Of a DNA stretch of 40,957 nucleotides, positions 25,986 through 32,801 are shown in pieces; the first letter of the stretch is position 1; each line of letters begins with the position of its first letter. Below the pieces are notes generated by a model. The model did not search any database. It saw only the letters and a program-made list of their open reading frames with translations, and was not told where the DNA came from. The position numbers and the translations under genes are program-made. Origin of the DNA: Clostridia bacterium (GTDB lineage Bacteria; Bacillota; Clostridia; Christensenellales; CAG-138); the NCBI GenBank assembly GCA_017523925.1, contig JAFWVQ010000027.1:69018-109974 (forward strand), in the 5' to 3' direction.

Positions 25986-26055
25986 CCAAGTAAACTTGGC
26001 AAATACTGTTGACAAGTAAACTTGGCATTCGTATAATGATGACAATAAAACTTGG
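25986..26055 (+). promoter_or_regulatory. three operator repeats (ACTTGGCA) around a sigma-A promoter
   Basis: Three near-identical copies read AAGTAAACTTGGCA (25988-26001), AAGTAAACTTGGCA (26014-26027) and AATAAAACTTGGCA (26044-26057). Each contains an imperfect CAAG-TAAA-CTTG dyad, perfect in the first two. The second copy lies between the -35 and -10 boxes, the first upstream, the third over the transcription start. Spacings are 26 and 30 bp. The likely binder is the small XRE protein encoded at the end of the operon (26812-27039), giving autoregulation. Confidence 0.8.
26009..26037 (+). promoter_or_regulatory. consensus sigma-A promoter of the DUF6442/XRE module
   Basis: TTGACA (26009-26014) and TATAAT (26032-26037) with a 17-bp spacer, both perfect. 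The promoter is covered by operator repeats. Confidence 0.88.
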
Positions 26056-26102
26056 CAGCGCTGCTCGGTTTTATCAATGATCCGAAAGGAGTTTTTTTCA
26101 CA

Positions 26103-26435
26103 ATGAAGAAGAATGAGATTCTTGAAAAAGCGAGACGCGATAACACCGATGCTCAGGGCGAGGACGAGCGTTCGCTTTCGGTGATCGACAAGGCGGGCTA
26201 TTATGCGAGCTACGCAGGAGCATTCCTTTGCCTTGTGTATCTGATAGCGGATCGCATAAGGCACAAAAGCTACACCTTTCCCCTGCCCGGCTCTATATTT
26301 TTCACGATTTTCGGAGCTATGTTTCTCTATCGCGGCATAAAGCTCAAAAGAGCGCATGAGATCGTGGCGGGCGGAGTTTTTGCCGCAATTTCCGCGGCGC
26401 TTGCGGCGGTCCATTTCTTCGATCTGTTGAAATAA
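26103..26435 (+). CDS. DUF6442-type small membrane protein, 110 aa
   Basis: The N-terminus 'MKKNEILEKARRDN' matches the charged start of DUF6442 proteins, and three membrane helices follow (about residues 30-50, 58-75, 85-105). The start at 26103 follows AAAGGAG; an upstream frame to 26052 has no ribosome site. It is the first gene of a three-gene module with a homologous protein and an XRE regulator. Function unknown; it may sense or be controlled with membrane stress, but that is speculation. Confidence 0.7.
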   Translation: MKKNEILEKARRDNTDAQGEDERSLSVIDKAGYYASYAGAFLCLVYLIADRIRHKSYTFPLPGSIFFTIFGAMFLYRGIKLKRAHEIVAGGVFAAISAALAAVHFFDLLK

Positions 26436-26468
26436 TAAGTGTTCAAGCAGTATTGGGAGGAACCCTAA

Positions 26469-26807
26469 ATGAATAAAAACGAACTTCTCAGAAAGGCAAA
26501 GGAGGAAAACAAGAAAAAGGGCGCAGACGAGCGGCAGCTTCAGCTTGCGAGCAAGTCATCAGCCATCGCATTCACCACTGGGCTCTTGCTTTGCTTAGCC
26601 GTTGGCTATGTATCCACTCTTTTCGAGGGAGTCGATCTGCTCGTCAGTACATCCTGTTGGGTGATTTGGAGCGGTATGAATGCCGCAAACTTTCTCCTCA
26701 GAGGTGTGCTCCTCCGCGAAAAGCCCTTTATGTTGGCTGGTGCTGCAATGTCCTTCTTCTTTGCGTGTTTCGTTTGGAGCTTTGTGAAGCAGCTTATGGT
26801 AAGGTAA
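26469..26807 (+). CDS. DUF6442-type small membrane protein, 112 aa
   Basis: This is a paralogue of the preceding gene: the same 'NKNELLRKAKEENKKKGADERQLQ' start and three or four membrane helices. It begins behind GGGAGGAA, 33 bp after the first copy. Duplicate genes of this type, side by side and followed by a small helix-turn-helix gene, recur in Clostridia as far as I recall, but I did not check this. Topology suggests a short cytoplasmic N-terminus and a helical bundle. Confidence 0.7.
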   Translation: MNKNELLRKAKEENKKKGADERQLQLASKSSAIAFTTGLLLCLAVGYVSTLFEGVDLLVSTSCWVIWSGMNAANFLLRGVLLREKPFMLAGAAMSFFFACFVWSFVKQLMVR

Positions 26808-26811
26808 CGTC

Positions 26812-27039
26812 ATGGCACGAAAAGAACAAAAGAGCGAGGATAAGCTCGTATTAAAGAACAGCCTTAAGCAGGCGCGGCAGGAGGCAGGGCTTTCGCAGAC
26901 GGAACTTGCCGAGCTGGTAGGCGTTTCAAGAAACACGATAAGCTCCATAGAAACAGGTCAGTTCAACCCGACTGCGAAGCTTGCGCTGATCCTATGCATC
27001 GCGCTTGATAAGAGGTTTGAGGAGCTGTTTTACTTCTGA
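26812..27039 (+). CDS. small XRE-family regulator, 75 aa
   Basis: A single Cro/C1-type helix-turn-helix ('LSQTELAELVGVSRNTISSIE' at about residues 28-48) with an N-terminal charged tail and a C-terminal 'RFEELFYF' helix. It is only a DNA-binding domain, with no effector module. It starts 4 bp after the second DUF6442 stop, behind an AAGG site. It is the best candidate repressor of its own operon through the three ACTTGGCA operators. Confidence 0.9.
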   Translation: MARKEQKSEDKLVLKNSLKQARQEAGLSQTELAELVGVSRNTISSIETGQFNPTAKLALILCIALDKRFEELFYF

Positions 27040-27105
27040 TGCTCGGCGCGGCTCGGCTTTTGCTTCCGCAGAGCCCGTGATAAGTTATATATGCTCCGAA
27101 TATCA

Positions 27106-27134
27106 TTGACAATCGGGCTATAATATTGTAGAAT
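27106..27134 (+). promoter_or_regulatory. sigma-A promoter for the DUF4430 lipoprotein
   Basis: TTGACA (27106-27111) and TAGAAT (27129-27134) with a 17-bp spacer. A TATAAT at 27119-27124 is too close to the -35 to be used with it. Confidence 0.7.
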
Positions 27135-27200
27135 ACCGCTGTTAAGACAGGGTATTGGTATAAGTATGCCTGTCTAAGAAAGAATCAAGGAGTAGTTCAG

Positions 27201-27740
27201 ATGAAAACCGTTTTCAAATCGATTCTTGCGATCATGCTTGCCGCGCTGATGCTCGCTTCCTTTGCCGCCTGCAACAGGGGCGGAAATAACAGCGGAGATA
27301 AGGGCGGCACGTCGACCCTGGCTCCCACCGGCAGCGATTCCTATACCGCGGCTCCGGTCAAGACCCCCGCGCCCACCATGCGTCCGGACGTTTCCGCGAT
27401 CACCTACACCATCGACGCAACGGCCGCCGTTTCGAGCGGCAGGCTTTCGGGCGAGGTGCTCGGCAAGCTCGAAAACAACGGTATGCTTTTGAATAAGGCC
27501 AAGGTCACCATGCTCAACGATCAGAAGCTTTCGGCGACCTTCAAGCTCTTCAAGACCCGCGGCATCGAGATCGAGACCGAGAACGACCGCATCGTTTCCG
27601 TTCAGGGCCTTGCAAACGGCGATTGCGGCGAAGGCAGCCGCTGGGTAATCAAGCACAACGGCCAGCAGACGGACGTTGCCGTGGACGATATCGCGTTCGG
27701 CAACGGCGACAGCATCGAGATCGTTTACATCTTAGGCTGA
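27201..27740 (+). CDS. DUF4430-like lipoprotein, 179 aa
   Basis: A lipoprotein signal with lipobox FAAC (Cys at residue 24) is followed by a Gly/Ser/Asn then Thr/Pro-rich linker (about 25-65) and a C-terminal domain of about 115 residues. That domain has the 'RWVIKHNGQQT...FGNGDSIEIVYI' pattern of DUF4430 (transcobalamin-like C-terminal) domains, thought to bind ligands at the cell surface. It has its own promoter, an AAGGAG-type site, and a terminator directly downstream, so it is a single-gene unit. Confidence 0.75.
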   Translation: MKTVFKSILAIMLAALMLASFAACNRGGNNSGDKGGTSTLAPTGSDSYTAAPVKTPAPTMRPDVSAITYTIDATAAVSSGRLSGEVLGKLENNGMLLNKAKVTMLNDQKLSATFKLFKTRGIEIETENDRIVSVQGLANGDCGEGSRWVIKHNGQQTDVAVDDIAFGNGDSIEIVYILG

Positions 27741-27785
27741 GAACCGCTCGAAAACAGGCCTTCTGTTCATATTTGACCCTTCAAG

Positions 27786-27820
27786 AAAGGACGCCCCCTC
27801 GCGGGAAGCGTCCTTTTTTT
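27786..27820 (+). terminator. intrinsic terminator of the DUF4430 lipoprotein gene
   Basis: Stem AAAGGACGC / GCGTCCTTT followed by a T7 run, 46 bp after the stop codon. Confidence 0.9.
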
Positions 27821-27887
27821 CGCGGCAAAGGCGGGAGCGCGGCTCTGTTCGGGTACCGTGCAGAAGCCGAGCGATCCCCCCGCCAGC

Positions 27888-28127
27888 TCAGTTGCAGCCG
27901 CAGCCGCAGCCGCTGTTGTTGTTTTCGCAGCCGCAGCCGCCCCAGCCGTTGTCACAGCCGCAGCCAATGCCGCCGTTGCCGAAGAGGATGATGAGGATAA
28001 GCAGCCACCACGCGTTGTTGTCGCCGCAGCCGCAGCCGTTGTCACAGCCGCCGAAGCCGCCGTTATTGGCGAGGATGAGCAGGATCAGGATCCACCAGGA
28101 CGAATTGTTCATACAGTTATTGCACAT
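27888..28127 (-). CDS. Cys/Gly/Asn-rich two-repeat small protein, 79 aa
   Basis: This small protein is made of two copies of one unit: Asn/Ser/Ala, then WW, a run of 8 hydrophobic residues ending LA or LF, then NNGG/GNGG and a Gly/Cys/Asn tail with CGCG or GCGCDNG. Twelve of 79 residues are Cys. The motif 'WWILILLIL...GG' is reminiscent of YjcZ-type small sporulation membrane proteins and of unnamed clostridial Cys-rich proteins. It starts 5 bp after GGAGG. It lies 147 bp after the 53-residue ger gene on the same strand, so co-expression in spores is plausible. Function unknown. Confidence 0.78.
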   Translation of the reverse strand: MCNNCMNNSSWWILILLILANNGGFGGCDNGCGCGDNNAWWLLILIILFGNGGIGCGCDNGWGGCGCENNNSGCGCGCN

Positions 28128-28169
28128 AATTGCCTCCTTCTTTCCGGCGGGTCATGCCGTTTGCGCCCG

Positions 28170-28195
28170 CCTTCTGCTGTATAATACGCAGAAGG
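28170..28195 (-). promoter_or_regulatory. 26-bp palindrome centred on the -10 box of the Cys-rich gene
   Basis: CCTTCTGC and GCAGAAGG frame GTAT-A-ATAC with a single extra T, giving a 12-bp dyad with one bulge. The candidate -10 (TATTAT on the minus strand, 28181-28186) sits in its middle. It looks like a repressor site that would directly mask the promoter. Confidence 0.62.
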
Positions 28196-28210
28196 AGCGC
28201 GGGATGTGAA
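28181..28210 (-). promoter_or_regulatory. candidate promoter of the Cys-rich gene
   Basis: TTCACA (28205-28210) and TATTAT (28181-28186) on the minus strand with an 18-bp spacer, about 50 nt before the ATG at 28127. A sporulation sigma factor cannot be excluded. Confidence 0.45.
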
Positions 28211-28274
28211 AGAAAAGGTTCCTGTTTGTGCATCCTGTTTGCTAATACTGTTTGCTCATTCTTTCGATTCGATC

Positions 28275-28436
28275 CTACCACGCCGTATCGAAGCCGAGCA
28301 GCAGCACGCCCGCAGTGATCAGCCCGATCACCGCCGCAGAGCCGAACGCCGGCTTGAGCCTGCGCTGCTTAAGGCAGTGGGTGAGGTACAGCGCGTTATA
28401 GGCAACGCATACGAAGGACAGCGCACAGATCATCAT
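28275..28436 (-). CDS. 53-residue two-helix membrane protein at the end of the ger operon
   Basis: A short gene below the usual size limit: ATG at 28436 behind GGGGAAGAAA, TAG at 28275-28277. The protein is 53 residues: a hydrophobic N-terminal segment (about 1-18, with Cys at 4 and 10), a basic loop 'LKQRRLKPAF', and a second hydrophobic segment (about 32-49). It lies 66 bp downstream of gerC on the same strand. Germinant receptor operons of Bacillus sometimes carry a fourth gene for a small two-helix 'D subunit'; this protein has that layout. Homology to known D subunits was not tested. Confidence 0.7.
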   Translation of the reverse strand: MMICALSFVCVAYNALYLTHCLKQRRLKPAFGSAAVIGLITAGVLLLGFDTAW

Positions 28437-28502
28437 TTTTTCTTCCCCTTTTGCCGTTTCGGTCAGTATTTTTCATTTGCAGCAGCGCCGCTTATAGGTT
28501 CA

Positions 28503-29468
28503 TTATCCCCCGTGCCTCGTCATGTATTCATCGTCCAGCGCGAGTTCGACCTCAAAGCGCACTTCAAGGCGCGGGTATTCCTTCTTCCAGCCGTATGCCT
28601 CCCATGCCTCGGTCGAGAAAAAGCGCATGGAGGCGTATCTGCCGAAGCCCATCGCATCGCTGCCCGCCTGCCTGCATTTTATGAAAACGCTTTCGAGCTC
28701 GCCCGAAAGATAGGATGCAAGCCTTTCCCGCTCCCCCGCTTCCCAGAGCGAAACGATGCTTGCGCCCGGGTCGCGCTCCACGGTGATGCTTAAGCGCAGC
28801 TTCACGAGCGCACGGGGCTTTTCGCCGCCGAGCTCCACCGTTATCTCCCGCTTATTCGGGAAAACGAGCAGGGAGGCCGTTTTTCCGTTTTCAAGCGGAT
28901 AGGCGAAGGTGCCGCGCCGATAGTCGCCGCGAACGAGGTTCATAAACCTGGTTTCGGCTTCGTCGAGCTCCGCGCACATAGTTTCGCCGTCAAAGAGCGC
29001 GCAGCCCTTCGTGATCCCCTGCATGCCGCCGATCCTGCCGCCCTTCTTCGCGTCCGCGATCGGGTTCTCGCCCTTCTTCGCGCTGTCCCGCTGCTTCATA
29101 TCGGTTATGATGCTTTCATCGTAATACCCTATCGGCATCACCGGATCGAACCTGCCGTCCTCGACAGCCTCGAAGAACAGCGAAAGATTGATCGCCGCCG
29201 TTTCGCCCGTGGTTTCAACGTTTGATATCAGCGCGTCCTGCATCTTGGCTACGTTCGCCGTGTTGTTTGAGGCAAGCCCGCCGATATAGTCCCGCACGGG
29301 GCAGCGCGCGATCACCATCAGCGCCGATTTTCTTATTCGCAGCACGTCGTATGAGAGGTTCAGCACCTCGCCGAGCCTGCCCTCGCGTGCAAGCGCTTCG
29401 CCGATTATGAACAGATGCGTTCGAGTGAAGTTGAGATCGTACGCGGCGTTCGCGGCAAGGATGCTCAC
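28503..29468 (-). CDS. gerC: GerC C-terminal part (Ger(x)C family), 321 aa
   Basis: This carries the bulk of the lipoprotein subunit C of a germinant receptor: 'YDLNFTRTHLFIIGEALAREG', the 'VLRIRKSALMVIARC' strand, the '...NVETTGETAAINLSLFFEAVEDGRFDPVMP' segment, and a C-terminal domain with 'LVKLRLSITVERDPG'. It begins at a GTG at 29468 that overlaps the TGA of the upstream frame (GTGA). The residues that should precede it (lipobox and first strands) are encoded in that other frame. Adding one base in the junction would fuse the two into a normal GerC of about 415 residues. It may still be made as a separate chain by coupling. Confidence 0.8.
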   Translation of the reverse strand: MSILAANAAYDLNFTRTHLFIIGEALAREGRLGEVLNLSYDVLRIRKSALMVIARCPVRDYIGGLASNNTANVAKMQDALISNVETTGETAAINLSLFFEAVEDGRFDPVMPIGYYDESIITDMKQRDSAKKGENPIADAKKGGRIGGMQGITKGCALFDGETMCAELDEAETRFMNLVRGDYRRGTFAYPLENGKTASLLVFPNKREITVELGGEKPRALVKLRLSITVERDPGASIVSLWEAGERERLASYLSGELESVFIKCRQAGSDAMGFGRYASMRFFSTEAWEAYGWKKEYPRLEVRFEVELALDDEYMTRHGG

Positions 29469-29761
29469 ACCTCGAACACGTCGCGCGCCTCGCAGGAGAG
29501 TATCAGCGAGCCGCCGTCCGTCTGCGCCTCGCTCACGCTCTCGCGCTGAAGCTCCAGCGTTATCTCAAACTCCCTTTCGCTGCCCGCATCGATGCCAATC
29601 GCCACCACGTAGCCGCAGCGCTCCACGCTCATCGGCCGCAGGCAGGCGCAGAAGGTGCAGAGCGCAACAAGCAGCGCGAGCAGCAGCACCGCGCCGCGCA
29701 CAAGCCTTGCATACCTTCTTTTGGCTGCACCGAAACGACCCGTTATTTCTTCACTTTTCAT
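29465..29761 (-). CDS. gerC: GerC N-terminal part (lipoprotein signal and first domain), 98 aa
   Basis: The first 98 residues of GerC: a basic N-terminus, a long hydrophobic stretch (about 22-40), lipobox 'FCAC' (Cys at about 40), then 'RCGYVVAIGIDAG' and 'LILSCEARDVFEV' ending at TGA 29465-29467. The start ATG overlaps the stop of gerB (ATGA). A healthy GerC continues directly from 'DVFE' into the next frame, so this is either a split gene or the first half of a frameshifted one. Confidence 0.78.
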   Translation of the reverse strand: MKSEEITGRFGAAKRRYARLVRGAVLLLALLVALCTFCACLRPMSVERCGYVVAIGIDAGSEREFEITLELQRESVSEAQTDGGSLILSCEARDVFEV

Positions 29762-30930
29762 GCTCGAGCCCTCCTTGTTTCGGTTCCTTTGCGCAGCACG
29801 GCGAGCATCCCGGCGATCAGCGGCGGAGCCGCGGCAAGGATGAAGCCGCTTTCGCTCATAAAGCGCTTCACGGCGGCAGCGGCGGCGGCATGACCGCTCT
29901 CGGTCTCGATCATGATCATGAGCGCCGCTGTCAAGGCAAGCGCCGAGGCTGCGGGACGAATATCCCGTATCTCGAAGCCCTGTGAAAAGAGCCTTGCACA
30001 GGCGTGGATATGGAAGGCTCCCGCGAGCATCGCGCCGCCGAGCCAGGTCATATGCGCCAGCTTATCCATGCGCATCAGGTGCGCTTCGAATTTATTCAGG
30101 TAGTTTATACGGAAAAACGGCATGAACAGCTCCGCGAGCTGCTTATAGGTATAGCAGAGCCCGAGCGAGAGCTGCACCGCAAGCAGGATGAGCGCACCCG
30201 CTGCCGCCGCGCGCACCCCCGCACGCCGCGCCGTCGCAAGGCCGTTCAGCCCGTCCGCGTTGACGAGCAGGCAGAGCAGTGCGGGCAGGAATACGCCGAT
30301 CCCGCGAAGCACCTGCACCGCGATCCCCGCAGAGCCGTTTCCGAGCAGCGGAAAGAGCCTGTATGCTTCAAACTCCACGCTCGACGCCGCCGCAGCGAGC
30401 ACGAGCACCGCCATCAGCGCGGGCGCGATCAAGCGGGCGGTCCTGCCGATAGTTTCAAAGCCGAGCAGCGCGCAGACGAGCACTGCAGGAAAGGTGAAAA
30501 CGACTATGCGCGAGTAGCTCACACCGTCGAAGAAGAGCCCGTGCATAGCGCGCACGAACTGCGAAAGCGGCGCATAGGCCGCGTAGATCGGGATGAGCGC
30601 AAGGCCGAAGGCGACGAGGGGCGAAAACGCGCCGAACGCCGTTTTCAACAGCTGCCCGAGGTTTCCTGCGCCGCTTTTTTCCATCATCGCGGCGATAAGA
30701 AGAAAGACGGCGAGCGAAACGAGCGCCGCAAGCGGCAGCGTTATGAAGCTTGAATTGCCGTTCGCGTAGAGCAGCGAGGATTCAAAGCCGAATATCCCGC
30801 CTGCCGTCATGGCGATCGCCGCCGCGCTCGCGCCCTCGCTCATGCCGATCCTTCCGAGCCTCATATTCACGCCTTCCGCACGCACGCGCTTTTCCCTTGC
30901 GCCACCAAAGCGCATATCTTTTTCCCTCAT
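29758..30930 (-). CDS. gerB: GerB family spore germination permease, 390 aa
   Basis: This is the integral membrane subunit of a germinant receptor, an amino-acid-permease-like (APC superfamily) protein in the spore inner membrane. About ten hydrophobic helices are visible from residue 33 to 385 ('GASAAAIAMTAGGIFGFESS' first). It starts at an ATG overlapping the stop of gerA (ATGA) and ends overlapping the start of gerC, so the three subunits are translated in a coupled way. An N-terminal basic tail of about 28 residues precedes the first helix. Confidence 0.9.
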   Translation of the reverse strand: MREKDMRFGGAREKRVRAEGVNMRLGRIGMSEGASAAAIAMTAGGIFGFESSLLYANGNSSFITLPLAALVSLAVFLLIAAMMEKSGAGNLGQLLKTAFGAFSPLVAFGLALIPIYAAYAPLSQFVRAMHGLFFDGVSYSRIVVFTFPAVLVCALLGFETIGRTARLIAPALMAVLVLAAAASSVEFEAYRLFPLLGNGSAGIAVQVLRGIGVFLPALLCLLVNADGLNGLATARRAGVRAAAAGALILLAVQLSLGLCYTYKQLAELFMPFFRINYLNKFEAHLMRMDKLAHMTWLGGAMLAGAFHIHACARLFSQGFEIRDIRPAASALALTAALMIMIETESGHAAAAAAVKRFMSESGFILAAAPPLIAGMLAVLRKGTETRRARA

Positions 30931-32636
30931 GCCCTGCGCCTCCGAAGCATCGACTCGGGCTCGGACCCCGAACCGTGCCTTTTCCGTTCATCAATACGGC
31001 ACGCGCCATCGCCCGCTCCTTCTTTAGCGGTATTCAGCCAATCATCGCCGCCTCTGCCGTTTATAGGGCCGCGCAGCACCAAGGGACGCTTTGAGAAGGT
31101 TTTGGGCGCAGTCGGCGAGAGAAACGGCACGCCGAAGGATTTGAGATTCGCCATGTAAGCAGTAAAGCAAAGCATCGCGCCGGTGAGCGCGAGAAGACCG
31201 CCGAGCCAGCCCGCAATAACGAAGGCGAAGCGGAAGTATGAGGCCGCGATCTGCGTGGAATAATCGGGGATGCAGAGATTGCCGAGCCCCGAGAGCGCAA
31301 CGATTATCAGTATCACCGTGCTTGCAAGATTCGCGCTGACCGCCGCCTGACCGAGTATCAGACCGCCGATCACGCCTATCGCCTGCCCGACGCTGCCCGG
31401 AACGCGCATCCCCGCCTCCCTGATCAATTGGAAAACGAACAGGAGCAGAAGCATTTCAAACGGGAGCGGCTCGAACACCATCTCGCGCGATTTTATCAGC
31501 GTGCTCAGCACCTCCGTGGACAGAAGCCCCTGGTGATACAGCGCAACGGCCACGAAATAGCCGGGCAGAAGTATCGAGATAAAAACGCCGATATAGCGCA
31601 CTATGCGCACCAGCGTTCCGAGCGGGCGGCGCATATACACGTCCTCCGGGCTGTTCAGCAGCGCTGCCGCAGTTGCGGGCATGATCAGCGCAAACGGGCT
31701 GCCCTCGGTTATGATCGCCGCCGAGCCGTTCATCAGAAATGAAGCGACCCTGTCCGGCCGCTCTGTCGCAAGCGTTTGCGGAAGCGGCGAATGCGGGCTG
31801 TCCTCGATGAGCTGCTCCACTATGCCGCTGCTCGAAACGAGCCCTGTATCCATCCGCGAAAGCCGCTTTTCTATCTCCGAAACGAGCCGCGGATTAGTTA
31901 CGCCCCTTCGGTAGATGAGCGCGAGCTTCGTGCCGTTTTCGCCGCGCGATGGAGAATATGAAACGATCAGGTCCGACGTTTTTAGGATGCGCCGAACGAG
32001 CGTGACGTTGGTCCTTATGCTCTCGGTGAAGCCCTCCTGCGGACCGCGCACTATGCGCTCGTTTTCCGCCGTGCCGACGCTTCGCGCTTCAAAGCCGCGC
32101 GTTTCGGCGATCAGCGCCTCGCGCTCGCCGTCGATAAAAAGCGCCGTTCTTCCCTCCATTATCGCATCCGCGATCGCGGCGCACGCGCTCTGCCGCTCCA
32201 CCTCGCCGATCTGCACCGCGCATTCGCTCGCACGCTCGATATCCTTGCCGCGCACCGGATCCTTATCCATGAGCGGACGCAGAAGGAAGTCCGAAACGGT
32301 GCCGGCGTCCGCCATGCCGTTCATGTAGACGATCAGCGCATCCGTGCCGCCGCCGGTGCAAAAGCGCCTGAAAATGACGTCCGGATTGATATCCGAGGCG
32401 AACAGCGCGCGAAACACACGCTCGTTTTTTTCGACCGAGCGTGCGATCCTTCCGTTTCCCGCGCCGGGGGTCGCACCCTCCCGCGCCTTCTTTTTTCGCC
32501 CTCCGCCGGGCTCATCGCGCCGCTTCGCGCCAAAAAAGGCTTCGTTCGGCTCGCCCGCCTCGGTCTCCAGCAGCTCAAAGCGCGCATCGGGGCGATCGAA
32601 CCCAAGCTTATCAAAAAGCTTATTCGGCATTCCCAT
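30927..32636 (-). CDS. gerA: GerA family spore germination protein, 569 aa
   Basis: This is the large subunit of a nutrient germinant receptor in the spore inner membrane. A soluble N-terminal domain (about residues 60-300; 'DALIVYMNGMADAG', 'EGFTESIRTNVTLVRRIL') is followed by about five membrane helices (about 310-510) with 'IPDYSTQIAASYFRFAF' near the last ones, and a basic, disordered C-terminus. The N-terminal 55 residues are polar and disordered-looking, longer than usual. AAAGGAA lies 8 bp upstream of the ATG at 32636. The leader region contains a sigma-G-like promoter. Confidence 0.93.
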   Translation of the reverse strand: MGMPNKLFDKLGFDRPDARFELLETEAGEPNEAFFGAKRRDEPGGGRKKKAREGATPGAGNGRIARSVEKNERVFRALFASDINPDVIFRRFCTGGGTDALIVYMNGMADAGTVSDFLLRPLMDKDPVRGKDIERASECAVQIGEVERQSACAAIADAIMEGRTALFIDGEREALIAETRGFEARSVGTAENERIVRGPQEGFTESIRTNVTLVRRILKTSDLIVSYSPSRGENGTKLALIYRRGVTNPRLVSEIEKRLSRMDTGLVSSSGIVEQLIEDSPHSPLPQTLATERPDRVASFLMNGSAAIITEGSPFALIMPATAAALLNSPEDVYMRRPLGTLVRIVRYIGVFISILLPGYFVAVALYHQGLLSTEVLSTLIKSREMVFEPLPFEMLLLLFVFQLIREAGMRVPGSVGQAIGVIGGLILGQAAVSANLASTVILIIVALSGLGNLCIPDYSTQIAASYFRFAFVIAGWLGGLLALTGAMLCFTAYMANLKSFGVPFLSPTAPKTFSKRPLVLRGPINGRGGDDWLNTAKEGAGDGACRIDERKRHGSGSEPESMLRRRRA

Positions 32637-32736
32637 TTAAAGCGTTCCTTTCGCGCATTTCGCGCAGTGCTTTCGGCGTTTTCCCGCCGCATTCAACTCA
32701 AGTATCTGCAAAAAGCGGCTTTTTAATGCGCGGCTG

Positions 32737-32766
32737 TCATTATGAAGCCCGAAGCCGGCATATACT
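32737..32766 (+). promoter_or_regulatory. candidate sigma-E promoter for the deacetylase gene
   Basis: TCATTAT (32737-32743) and CATATACT (32759-32766) with a 15-bp spacer match the sigma-E pattern at 5 of 7 and 7 of 8 positions. The expected start lies about 30 nt before the ATG at 32802. Confidence 0.5.
32738..32765 (-). promoter_or_regulatory. candidate sigma-G promoter for the ger operon
   Basis: On the minus strand GTATA (32761-32765) and CATAATG (32738-32744) are separated by 16 bp, close to the sigma-G pattern (GHATR and CATNHTA) with the last base off and a spacer one short. It overlaps the plus-strand candidate at 32737-32766. Confidence 0.45.
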
Positions 32767-32801
32767 CCTTTGACAAGAATTGTTTTTCGGAGGAGCCCGA
32801 T

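Noticed and set aside
26052..26102. An upstream extension of the first DUF6442 gene
   Set aside because: It overlaps the third operator and lacks a ribosome site, while the start at 26103 has AAAGGAG.
27858..28184. An Ala/Val-rich plus-strand frame over the Cys-rich gene
   Set aside because: Its low-complexity AAAA composition is the translation of Gly/Cys codons read in reverse, and no ribosome site is present.
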